DNA of 64,000 bases from Chloroflexota bacterium. Its GTDB lineage: Bacteria; Chloroflexota; Limnocylindria; Limnocylindrales; CSP1-4. The position numbers and the translations under genes are program-made. Location of the stretch: contig JADMIG010000015.1 of the NCBI GenBank assembly GCA_015478725.1, positions 1 through 64,000 of the forward strand, given 5' to 3'. Below the pieces are notes generated by a model. It did no database searches, had not been told where the DNA came from, and saw nothing but the letters and a program-made list of their open reading frames with translations. Below, in pieces: positions 50,732 to 58,965 of this stretch. The first letter of the stretch is position 1; the number at the start of each line of letters is the position of its first letter.

Positions 50732-53647
50732 TCAAATCGCGAGGCTCGGCAGGTCGATCCGAGTCGGCCACGGTCCCGGCGCCCGACCATCCTGGGGACG
50801 GCCGAGGAGGTAGCCCTGGCCATATCCGATCGCGAGTCCCCGCAGCGCCCTGAGCTCGGCCGTGGTCTCGATCCCCTCGGCGATGAGGTGGACCTTGCCC
50901 TTCACCGCGAAGTAGCCGATCCCGGCGATGAGCGCCTGGCGGGCGGGATCGGCGTCGATCCCGCGGATGAGCCCGATGTCGAGCTTCACGAAGTCGGGCG
51001 CGAGCTCGAGGATGTGGCGGAGGCTGGCATACCCGGCGCCGGCATCGTCGACCGCGAGGCGGACGGACGGCCCGAGCGCCGCGAGCTCGTGGCGGAGCGC
51101 CCCGTAGTCGTCGATCCCGACGTGCTCGGTGACCTCGAGGACGATCCCTCGCTCGCTCCCCGCGAGGAGCGCCCGGAGCGCCTCCGATCCGATGAGCGCC
51201 GGCGAGGCGTTGAGGCTGAGGTACGCCCCGGGCGGGAGGACCGCCGCCACCTCGAGGGCGGCGCCGAGTGTGGCCGTCTCGAGCTCGATCCCGAGCCCCG
51301 CCCGGGCGGCGAGGGCGAAGACGGCCTCGGGCGGGGTGCCGTTGTCAAAGCGGCTGAGGGCCTCGTAGCCGACGACCGCCCCGCTGTGGAACTCGACGAT
51401 CGGCTGGAAGAACGGGCTGAAGGCCGCCGCGTCGAGGATCGCCTGGACGGCGGCCCGGGCGCCGTCCTCGCGATGGCGGGCCGCGAGCCCGGGAGCGACG
51501 AGCGCCCCGACGATCGCACCGAACGTCGCGAGAGCCGGCAGGCGCTCGATGATCCGCTCCGCGTTGTGCGCCTCGTGGACGCCGACGCCGATTACGCCGA
51601 CGACACCGTGGGGACCCTTGAGCGGAGCATACCCGGCGGTGTGGACGCCAGTCGCCGTGATCGTCACGCCGTAGGCGCCGTCCTCGGGCCGGGCCTGCCA
51701 GGCTTCGACCCACGGCCCGGTTGCGGCCCGCTCGCGAAGGTAGCCCGCCCGGGCGTCGGGGATCGCGGTCCCGGCGGTGAGCACGAGTCCCATCCGCCCC
51801 GTCACGGCGAGGATCCGCCCGTGGTCGCCCCCGAGCCCGATCACCAAGGCCGAGTCGATCTCCGGAAGCCCGACGATCTCGGCGCAGGCGGCGGCGGCGA
51901 TCGCCTCGGGCGCATCGGCCGGATCGATCCGGCCGAGGGCGGATTCGATCATCTGCCGCTCGCGGGCATCGCGCGCGAGAGCGCTCTCGAGGGCGCGCTC
52001 CCGGGTCACGTCCCGGTCGGTCTGCATGTAGCCGATGAGCTGCCCGGCGGCGTCGCGGATGCCGGAGATGACCGCCTCGACCTCGAAGAGCGTTCCGTCT
52101 CTGCGACGGTTGACGATCGAGCCGGACCAGGTCCGACCCGCCCGGACCGAGGCCCAGAGCTCCGACCAGAACGCGGGCTCATGGCGGCCGCTGTCGACGA
52201 TCCCCGCATAGCGACCGACGATCTCGGCGGGCTCATAGCCATAGGCGCGGCTGAACGCTCCGTTGACGTACGTGACGATGCTGTCGAGGTCGTGCATCCA
52301 GATCGAGTCGGCCGTCTGCTCGATCGCCGAGACCAGGCGCGTTCGCTCTGCGCCCGCCGCGATCCGTTCCGTGATGTCCTCGATGACCGCGACAAAGACC
52401 GGCGGCACCTCGGTGGCGAGGAGATGGACGCGCACCTCGACGGGGTACGTGGAGCCGTCCTTGCGGCAATGGAGCGTCTCGAAGGCGACCTGGTCGCGCG
52501 CGCCGGTCCTGAGCGGGGCCAGCAGATCGGCGAACGAGGCCGGGGTCAGCTCGGTCTTGAGCTCGAGGGGCGTCATCGCGCGGAGCTCGTCGAGCGAGTA
52601 GCCAAGGTTCCGGAGGGCGCCGGCGTTCGCTCCGGTGAAGCGCAGGGTCCCGGCGTCGAAGACATAGATCTCGCTGGCTAGCTCATCGAGCAGCCGGGCC
52701 AGCCGCGTCTGCTGCGCCTCGAGCTGGACTCGCTCGGTGATGTCCTGGACCGTGCCGACCATCCGGACCGGGCGACCCGACGAGTCGCGGATCGCCTCGC
52801 CGTCCTCGTGCACGAGCCGCACGGTACCGTCGGGTCGGATGATCCGGTGGGTGAGGGAGTAGGGGAGACCGTCCTCGCGCGAGCGACGGTCCGCCGCGTC
52901 CATGCCGGCTCGGTCCTCCGGGTGGACGAACGCGTGCAGCGCCTCGTTCGTCCCGCCGAACGTGCCCGGCTCGAGGCCATAGATCCGGCAATGCTCATCG
53001 GACCAGCGGACTGCATCCGACGCAAAGTCCCACTCCCAGCTCCCGATGTGAGCGATCCGCTGGGCCTCGGCGAGGCTGCGCTCGCTGCGGCGGAGTCCCT
53101 CTTCGGCCGCCCCACGAGCCGCGCGGGTCCGCAGCATCGTGATCCCGAACGCGAGGTCGTCGGCGAGACCGCTGAGCAGCTCCACGTCATCGGCGGTGAA
53201 CGCATTCAGCGTGGTCGCGTAGATCGTGAGCACTCCGAACGGACCGTCATCGGCTCGCAGGGGCAGCGCGAGGGAGGAGGCGAAGCCGTGGCTGATCGCC
53301 TGCTCCCTCCACGGGGCGAGCTCGGGATCGGTGAGGAAGTTCCGGCCGATGACGGGGCGGCCGGTGCGGATCGCCGACCCGGTTGGTCCATGGCCGAGCG
53401 GGGTGTCTGCCCAGGTGATCGTGATCGATCCGAGGTACCCGGCCTCGGCTCCGGCCTGGGCGACCGGGCGGACGGTCCGCTCCGGATCATCCTCGGCGAG
53501 CCCGACCCAGGCGAGTCGATAGCCAGCCTCGTCGACCGCGATCCGGCAGATCGAGTCGAGCAGCTCCGCCTCGTCCTCGGCCCGCAGCAGGGCGCGCTGG
53601 GCCGAGCGGAGGACGACGAAGGCACGCTCGCGATCGACCCGATTCAT
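50732..53647 (-). CDS. Multi-sensor c-di-GMP phosphodiesterase (GAF-PAS-PAS-PAS-GAF-EAL)
   Basis: A 971-aa cytoplasmic signalling protein with no membrane helix. Order: GAF (about 20-170), PAS with PAC (about 190-315), two more PAS modules (about 320-440 and 445-565), a second GAF-like module (about 585-715), and EAL (about 730-960). The EAL domain keeps YEALSRF (about 761), LNAS, EVTEH, DDAGAGYASL, KLDIGL, EGIET and GQGYLLGRP, so c-di-GMP hydrolysis to pGpG is expected. There is no GGDEF domain, which is unusual for such large sensors. No neighbouring cyclase is present. ATG 53647. Confidence 0.93.
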   Translation of the reverse strand: MNRVDRERAFVVLRSAQRALLRAEDEAELLDSICRIAVDEAGYRLAWVGLAEDDPERTVRPVAQAGAEAGYLGSITITWADTPLGHGPTGSAIRTGRPVIGRNFLTDPELAPWREQAISHGFASSLALPLRADDGPFGVLTIYATTLNAFTADDVELLSGLADDLAFGITMLRTRAARGAAEEGLRRSERSLAEAQRIAHIGSWEWDFASDAVRWSDEHCRIYGLEPGTFGGTNEALHAFVHPEDRAGMDAADRRSREDGLPYSLTHRIIRPDGTVRLVHEDGEAIRDSSGRPVRMVGTVQDITERVQLEAQQTRLARLLDELASEIYVFDAGTLRFTGANAGALRNLGYSLDELRAMTPLELKTELTPASFADLLAPLRTGARDQVAFETLHCRKDGSTYPVEVRVHLLATEVPPVFVAVIEDITERIAAGAERTRLVSAIEQTADSIWMHDLDSIVTYVNGAFSRAYGYEPAEIVGRYAGIVDSGRHEPAFWSELWASVRAGRTWSGSIVNRRRDGTLFEVEAVISGIRDAAGQLIGYMQTDRDVTRERALESALARDARERQMIESALGRIDPADAPEAIAAAACAEIVGLPEIDSALVIGLGGDHGRILAVTGRMGLVLTAGTAIPDARAGYLRERAATGPWVEAWQARPEDGAYGVTITATGVHTAGYAPLKGPHGVVGVIGVGVHEAHNAERIIERLPALATFGAIVGALVAPGLAARHREDGARAAVQAILDAAAFSPFFQPIVEFHSGAVVGYEALSRFDNGTPPEAVFALAARAGLGIELETATLGAALEVAAVLPPGAYLSLNASPALIGSEALRALLAGSERGIVLEVTEHVGIDDYGALRHELAALGPSVRLAVDDAGAGYASLRHILELAPDFVKLDIGLIRGIDADPARQALIAGIGYFAVKGKVHLIAEGIETTAELRALRGLAIGYGQGYLLGRPQDGRAPGPWPTRIDLPSLAI

Positions 53648-54079
53648 GGCGCCGCAGGTCTCGGCTCGCCCGGCGTCGATGCCGCTCCCGCGATCGCGCT
53701 CGGGGCCGTCTGATCCTTCCGCTTGTGCTCCCCGCGGCGGGGCCCGGCTCCGAGCCCGCTCACACCACGCCTCCCGGGTCTCGCACGTCCATGGCCCGGC
53801 GATCGTACCTGAGACAGCGCCGGGACGGCGGGGAGGAGGCCGGCCCGGCGGCGTTGTGACCGGCCAGCGGGAGGTTGACGTGCGTGCTCAGCGGCCGATG
53901 CGCTTCGTCTCACTATGGCAACATCGTGATGGACGCGCCGTGGCGCCGACGCAATCGAACACGCTGGGCGGCATCAGGCCGTTCGTCCGACTCGATCGTC
54001 ACAGCGAGCGACGCGCTCGGGCATTCTGCAGGCGGGTCGTTGACGCCGCCTGGCCAGGGTCGGATAGTGGCGACCGCAT
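53648..54079. other. Divergent intergenic region, no gene seen
   Basis: About 430 bp between the EAL gene and the D-2-hydroxyacid dehydrogenase gene. Open frames here are Arg-rich and lack family features. It contains an 18-bp stretch (53911-53928) matching 49170-49187 at 16 of 18 positions; meaning unclear. Confidence 0.4.
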
Positions 54080-55111
54080 ATGACCCCCACCGGCCGAACC
54101 TCGCGTCCAGCCGCCCTGGTCGACCTGCTCATCACCCCCGCGTTCCCGACGCCCCTCGTGGAACGCCTGGCCGCGGGGTTCACGTTCGAGCAGGTGCAAC
54201 CCGACGTCGACACGGCGAGGGCGGAGCTGCTGGCCAGGGTCGGAAGAGCCCGGGCCCTCTGCTCGACGGGCGCCGATCGGATCGACGCAGAGTTGCTCGA
54301 TGCCGCTCCGGAGCTCTTGGTCGTGGCCAACTTCGGGGTCGGCTATGACGGTGTCGACGTAGTCGCGGCGGCCGACCGTGGCGTGTGGGTCGCGAACACC
54401 CCGGACGTGCTGACTGAGAGCACGGCCGACGTCGCACTGCTCCTCCTGCTCGGGACGCTGCGCCGAGCTGGCGAGGGCTTCGAGCATGTCCGCCACGGCC
54501 GCTGGAAAGCGAGCGACCCGGGCGCCTTCTGGGGCGTGGATCCGGGCGGGCTCACGCTTGGAATCCTGGGCATGGGTCGCATCGGCCAAGCGCTCGCCGC
54601 GCGGGTGGCGCCACTCGGCATGCGCACCATCTACCACAACCGAACCCGTCTCGCGGCGGAGCGCGAGGCGGAGCTGGCCGCCACCTGGGTGCCCCTCGAC
54701 GAGCTCCTCGAACGCGCCGACGTGGTGAGCCTGCACGTGCCGCTCTCGGCCGAGACACGCGGTCTGATCGGGCGGCCGCAGCTGGCTCGCATGCGGCGCG
54801 GCGTGTTCATCATCAACACCGCCCGCGGCGCGCTTGTGGACGAGGCCGCGCTCATCGAGGCCCTCGGATCGGGCCATGTCGCGGGCGTGGGGCTCGACGT
54901 CTTCGCGCGGGAGCCGCGGGTCCCGCGCGCCCTGCGCGAGCACCCCGGCGCCTTCCTCCTGCCGCACCTGGGGAGCGCGACGCGGCGCACCCGCGAGGCG
55001 ATGATGCGCCTCTGCCTCGAGAATGCGGTGGCCGTCCTGCGCGGCGGGCGACCGTCGACGCCCGTCAACGAGCCGCGCCCCGACCGCGCGAGGGCCCGGG
55101 CGCGTCGATGA
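54080..55111 (+). CDS. D-isomer-specific 2-hydroxyacid dehydrogenase
   Basis: A 343-aa NAD(P)-dependent oxidoreductase of 2-keto/2-hydroxyacids. NAD-fold motif GILGMGRIGQ (161-169), catalytic Arg249 (NTARGALVD), Glu278 (FAREP) and His296 (LPHLGSAT) are all in place. Closest in style to glyoxylate/hydroxypyruvate/2-ketogluconate reductases (family knowledge). It converges on the FGGY kinase gene, with 47-bp overlapping ends. Its neighbours suggest a role in sugar-acid metabolism. ATG 54080; residues before ~15 may not be authentic. Confidence 0.92.
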   Translation: MTPTGRTSRPAALVDLLITPAFPTPLVERLAAGFTFEQVQPDVDTARAELLARVGRARALCSTGADRIDAELLDAAPELLVVANFGVGYDGVDVVAAADRGVWVANTPDVLTESTADVALLLLLGTLRRAGEGFEHVRHGRWKASDPGAFWGVDPGGLTLGILGMGRIGQALAARVAPLGMRTIYHNRTRLAAEREAELAATWVPLDELLERADVVSLHVPLSAETRGLIGRPQLARMRRGVFIINTARGALVDEAALIEALGSGHVAGVGLDVFAREPRVPRALREHPGAFLLPHLGSATRRTREAMMRLCLENAVAVLRGGRPSTPVNEPRPDRARARARR

Positions 55112-56669
55112 GCCGGCGATAGAGCTCGGCCTGCCGACCGCGCGCCTCCAGGTACCGGGCGTGCCGAGCAGGGTCCGCCTGCACTTGCCGTGACGGTGGT
55201 GGGGCCACCGACGCAACGTCCGTGATCGCGCCGCACCCCGCCAGCGCCAGCAGGGCGGCTCCCCGGCTCGAGGCCTCCCAGACGAGGGACATCTCGACGG
55301 GACGGCCCAGGACGTCGGCGATGATGCCGACCCACAGTGGGGAGCGCCGCAGGGCGCCGCCCGCGGCCGTCACGTGAGCCGGTCGGGACAGGGCCCGCGT
55401 GAGCCGCTCGTCGACCTCGGCGAAGCGGAAGGCGATCGCCTCGAGGAAACCGCGGTAGATCTCGGCGGCGCTCGTGTCGAGACGGAGGCCGGCAAGCGCC
55501 CCGCGCGCGGTGTCGTGGTAGCCGACGCCGCGTTCTCCAGCCAGGAAAGGCAGGACGGAAAGCTCGCCGGCGGCCGGTTCGAGCAGCGCCGCCTCCCGCT
55601 GGAGTGCAGCCGGGGAGCGCCGGAGGAGCTTGGCGAGCGCCGCCACGACCCCGCCACCTTCACTCAGCTGCCCGCCCAGCAGCGACCGGTCACGCCCCAG
55701 CCGGTACCCGAACAGGCCGGCGGGGATGGGGGCCGCCGGCTCGGGCAGGAGGACCCGCAAGGCGCCGGACGTTCCGATCATCAGCGCCGCCCGGTCGGGC
55801 GCCGTGCAGCCGAGCCCAACGTTGCCGCAAGCGCCGTCCCCCCAGGCCGGGAACCAGGCGACGTGGGCCAGCGCCGGCCACCGGAGCGCGGCGGCGGCGC
55901 GCAGGTGACCGATCGGCCGGTCGTCGTCGACGATGGCGGGCAGCTCCCGTTCGTCGAGCCCGAGGAGGTCGAGGAGGTCGATCGCCCAGCGGTCGGTCCG
56001 CCGATCGAACAGTCCGGTCCCGGAGGCCATCGTCATGCCGATCGGGGCCTCCCCCGTGAGGCGCTCCAGGAGCAGCTCGGGGAAGCCGGCCCAGGAGCGG
56101 ACGGCCGGGTTCGCGGCACGCAGGCGACGGATCCTCGCCGGCCAGTAGCCGGCGTGCAGCGGGGCGCCCGTCAGCTGAAGGAGCGTGGGAGGATCGACGG
56201 CCCGCGCCAGGAGAGCCGCCTCGGCGGCGGCGCTCGTGTCGGCCCACGAATGGAGCGGCGTCAGCGGACGGCCCTGGCCGTCAAGTCCGATGAGGCTGTG
56301 GAAGAAGCAGGAGATACCGCCCGCGACGGCGTCGGCGAGAAGGTCGCCAGCCCGCGCTACGAGTCCGTCCAGGACGCTCGCCGTGAGGTCCAGGAGCCGT
56401 TCCGCGGCGATGGTCACCCCGCCGTCGCGACCGGTCTCCCAGGCGTAGCCCAGCTGGACGTGACAGCCGTCGACCGGCCGGCCGTCGGCGGCGAAGAGGC
56501 CGGCTCGCACCGACGAGCTACCGATATCGAGCGCCACCACGAGCGGCCGGCCGGCGCTCGTGGCCGGGGCGTGCTGCCGGGCCGGACCGCCCGCGCCCCC
56601 GGTACGTCGGTGCCGCGACCCACCGAGGGATCGCGGCACCGGGAGGATCTCGCCATCCGCGGCGGGCAC
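55065..56669 (-). CDS. FGGY-family carbohydrate kinase
   Basis: About 534 aa (xylulokinase/gluconokinase type). LVVALDIGSSSVRAGLFAADG is the phosphate-1 motif; FFHSLIGLDGQGRPLTPLHSWAD resembles gluconokinase sugar-contact segments; ALMIGTSGALRVLLPEP and VTAAGGALRRSPLWVGIIADVLGRPV match the phosphate-2/adenosine motifs. The substrate sugar or polyol is not resolved. The start is uncertain: GTG 56669 (14 nt after the binding-protein stop) or GTG 56639; about 45 residues of non-domain sequence precede the first strand. It is co-transcribed with the binding protein. Confidence 0.88.
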   Translation of the reverse strand: MPAADGEILPVPRSLGGSRHRRTGGAGGPARQHAPATSAGRPLVVALDIGSSSVRAGLFAADGRPVDGCHVQLGYAWETGRDGGVTIAAERLLDLTASVLDGLVARAGDLLADAVAGGISCFFHSLIGLDGQGRPLTPLHSWADTSAAAEAALLARAVDPPTLLQLTGAPLHAGYWPARIRRLRAANPAVRSWAGFPELLLERLTGEAPIGMTMASGTGLFDRRTDRWAIDLLDLLGLDERELPAIVDDDRPIGHLRAAAALRWPALAHVAWFPAWGDGACGNVGLGCTAPDRAALMIGTSGALRVLLPEPAAPIPAGLFGYRLGRDRSLLGGQLSEGGGVVAALAKLLRRSPAALQREAALLEPAAGELSVLPFLAGERGVGYHDTARGALAGLRLDTSAAEIYRGFLEAIAFRFAEVDERLTRALSRPAHVTAAGGALRRSPLWVGIIADVLGRPVEMSLVWEASSRGAALLALAGCGAITDVASVAPPPSRQVQADPARHARYLEARGRQAELYRRLIDAPGPSRGRGAAR

Positions 56670-56683
56670 AGCGGTGCCCGTCG

Positions 56684-58006
56684 CTACTGGCAGGCCCCGC
56701 TGCTCTTGCACGCGGCCGCGATGGTCGATTGTGCGTTCTGGACGTTGGAGTCGGTCACGAAGACGCTGATCGCGTCCGTGATCGGCGTCAGGAAGGCCGG
56801 GATCGTCGCCGGGCCGTTGGCCTCGCTGGGCACCAACTGGTTGGTGGCGAAGTCCGAGATCGCGCTCTGCGAGTACGCGTCGTAGATGCTCTTGTTGGCG
56901 TCGACCCGGGCAGGGATCGATCCCTTGTGCGGGTTGAACGCGTCCTGGCCCTCCACCGAGCCAAGGGTCTTGAGCCAGTCCAGGGCGGCCTGCTGGTCCT
57001 TGATGTTCTTCGGCAGACCAAAGGTGTCGGTCACGACGATGAAGCTGCCGCTCGTCCCTGGCGCGGGCGCCCATCCGAAGTCCTGGTTCGGCTTCCAGCC
57101 ATTGGCGGTGTAGTAACCCTTCTCCCAGTCACCCATGATGTTCATCGCCGCGGTTCCCTTGAGGACGAGACCGGCGGCCTGATCCCAGGTGAGCGTGGCG
57201 TGATCAGGGTTGACGTACTTGAGGACCCGGGCCATGGTGGTCAGGGCGTCGGTCACCCGAGCGTCCGTCCAGGGAACCGCTCCGGCCCACAGCTTCCGAT
57301 AGTCAGCGGGCCCGAGCTTGGACAGGAGGATGTCCTCGAACAGCTGGAGTGCCTCCCACTTGTCCTTGTCGCCCAGCGCAAGTGGTGTGATCCCCTTGGC
57401 CTTCAGGGCGTCGGCGACCTGGAAGAACTGGTCCCACGTCGTCGGCGGCTGCAGGTTGTTGTCGGTGAAGATCTTCTTGTTGTACCAGAGGACGCCGTTG
57501 CGGTGGACGTTGACCGGCACGGAGTAGATGTCGCCGTTGGAGCTCACCAGGTCAAGGAGCTGCTTGGGGAACTTGTCCATCCAGCCGTTGTCCTTGTAGA
57601 ACTGGGTGAGCGGCTGCATGTAGTTCGTCTTGACCCACGTGTCGATGAGCTCGGCCCCGCCGTGGATCTGGAAGGTATCCGGTGGGTTACCACCGCTCAT
57701 GCGCGTGGCCAGGACCGCCGTCGCATTCGACCCGGCACCCCCGGCTACGACGGCATTGGTGATCTTGATCCCCGGGTAGTTCTTGCTGAAGATCTGTTCG
57801 AGCGCCGCCAGGCCCTCGGCCTCGCCGCCGGCGGTCCAATAGGTGAAGATCTCGAGATTGCCCGAAGCTGCGCCCGATGCTCCGGGCGCCCCCCCGCTCG
57901 CCGAGGCGGCCGGCGATGCGCTGCCTCCCGAGCAGGCACTGAGCAACAGGGCCCCGGCCGTGAACAAGCTGGCCAATCGGGCCCGGGATCGATACTCGAC
58001 GCGCAT
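56684..58006 (-). CDS. Sugar ABC importer solute-binding lipoprotein (family 1)
   Basis: A 440-aa lipoprotein. The signal ends in lipobox LSAC. The mature fold has LEIFTYWTAGGEAEGLAALEQIFSKNYPGIKI, VPVNVHRNGVLWYNKKIF (a pattern common in sugar receptors), AMNIMGDWEKGYY and VTDTFGLPKN. AGGAGG is 4 nt before ATG 58006. First gene of a minus-strand operon with the FGGY kinase, under a promoter overlapped by an inverted repeat (see 58017-58072). Works with the permeases at 58966-60815. Confidence 0.93.
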   Translation of the reverse strand: MRVEYRSRARLASLFTAGALLLSACSGGSASPAASASGGAPGASGAASGNLEIFTYWTAGGEAEGLAALEQIFSKNYPGIKITNAVVAGGAGSNATAVLATRMSGGNPPDTFQIHGGAELIDTWVKTNYMQPLTQFYKDNGWMDKFPKQLLDLVSSNGDIYSVPVNVHRNGVLWYNKKIFTDNNLQPPTTWDQFFQVADALKAKGITPLALGDKDKWEALQLFEDILLSKLGPADYRKLWAGAVPWTDARVTDALTTMARVLKYVNPDHATLTWDQAAGLVLKGTAAMNIMGDWEKGYYTANGWKPNQDFGWAPAPGTSGSFIVVTDTFGLPKNIKDQQAALDWLKTLGSVEGQDAFNPHKGSIPARVDANKSIYDAYSQSAISDFATNQLVPSEANGPATIPAFLTPITDAISVFVTDSNVQNAQSTIAAACKSSGACQ

Positions 58007-58016
58007 GGCTCCTCCT

Positions 58017-58040
58017 ACTGGTCAATCCGGTCTGACCAGT
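58017..58040. promoter_or_regulatory. GntR-type operator, perfect 8+8 bp inverted repeat
   Basis: ACTGGTCA (58017-58024), 8-bp spacer, TGACCAGT (58033-58040). It covers the predicted transcription start of the binding-protein operon and ends 10 nt before its ATG, consistent with repression. TGGTC/GACCA half-sites resemble those of FadR-type regulators. The GntR gene is divergent. Confidence 0.7.
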
Positions 58041-58043
58041 GGT

Positions 58044-58072
58044 ACCGTAAGCCGCACCCATGTCAGTGTCAA
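58044..58072 (-). promoter_or_regulatory. Promoter of the sugar binding-protein/kinase operon
   Basis: On the minus strand: -35 TTGACA (58072-58067), 17-nt spacer, -10 TACGGT (58049-58044). The predicted start (about 58037) lies in the adjacent inverted repeat. Confidence 0.75.
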
Positions 58073-58157
58073 TCCTCGGCCCCGCTTCGGTTGGCCTCCA
58101 GGCGGGGGGCGTGGTCGCGCCATGCACGGCCGGTCGGCGGAGGCCGCGTCGCGTCGG

Positions 58158-58163
58158 TATCGT
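58158..58163 (+). promoter_or_regulatory. Predicted -10 hexamer (TATCGT), leaderless gntR operon
   Basis: TATCGT, 7 nt, then ATG 58171, with no Shine-Dalgarno. No good -35. Confidence 0.5.
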
Positions 58164-58170
58164 CCGTCCC

Positions 58171-58962
58171 ATGAGTCAGTCGTCCGGTCGCTCCCCTGAC
58201 CTCATCGCGGACGATCTCGCCGACGAGATCCTGTCCGGACGGCTGGGTGCGGGCGAGAAGCTCTCGTCCGAGCGCCAACTGGCGCTCCACTACGAGGCGA
58301 GCCGTCCGATCGTGCGCGAGGCGCTCCGGACCCTCGTCGAGCGTGGTCTTGTCGAGGTGGTGGCGGCGCGCGGAACGTTCGTCCGAAGTGATCCGGACAT
58401 GTCGCAGCTCCGCCCGCTCGATCTCCACTACCGGCGCCGCGGGACGACCGCGCGTCAGCTCTCCGAGGCCCGGTCCATGCTGGAGCAGGAGGCGGTTGCG
58501 CTCGCTGCCGAGCGCGCCGATGCGGCCGATATCGCCCGGCTTGAAGGCGCCCTTGAGCGCGTCGAGCACAGTCGGACCCCGCTGGACCGGGTGCGCTACG
58601 ACCTGGGATTCCATCTGGCCCTCGTCGCTGCGAGCCACAACCCCGTCATCGAGGCGATGTTCGCCTCCATCGCGAGCCTCGCGGTCGAGCTGATGGTGCG
58701 CAGCGTCGGCGATCCCGAGGTCGTGCGCCGGAGCGAGCCCTTCCACCGCATCGCCTTCGAGGCGGTCCGGCGGCGCGACGCCGCGGCCGCCCGGGCGGCG
58801 ATCCATGCTCATCTGCGGGTGGCCAGCGAGACGTATGGTCTGGACTTCGATCGGAGTCTCGACACGACCGCCGCGCGGGCGCTGCGGATGGTCGGTTCGG
58901 CGGCCGGACTCGACGAGTTCGTGCGCAGCGTCCTGCCGGACCACGACACTCCGGGGAGTTGA
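58171..58962 (+). CDS. GntR/FadR-family transcriptional regulator
   Basis: A 263-aa regulator. The N-terminal winged HTH (about 9-75) reads LIADDLADEILSGRLGAGEKLSSERQLALHYEASRPIVREALRTLVERGLVEVVAARGTFV. The C-terminal FCD-like ligand domain (about 95-230) includes LDLHYRRRG, ARSMLEQEAVALAAERAD and the metal-His region FHLALVAAS and FHRIAFEAV. It leads the operon gntR-permease-permease-cyclase and likely represses the divergent binding-protein operon via the inverted repeat. The ATG at 58171 is preferred over 58060. Confidence 0.92.
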   Translation: MSQSSGRSPDLIADDLADEILSGRLGAGEKLSSERQLALHYEASRPIVREALRTLVERGLVEVVAARGTFVRSDPDMSQLRPLDLHYRRRGTTARQLSEARSMLEQEAVALAAERADAADIARLEGALERVEHSRTPLDRVRYDLGFHLALVAASHNPVIEAMFASIASLAVELMVRSVGDPEVVRRSEPFHRIAFEAVRRRDAAAARAAIHAHLRVASETYGLDFDRSLDTTAARALRMVGSAAGLDEFVRSVLPDHDTPGS

Positions 58963-58965
58963 GAA

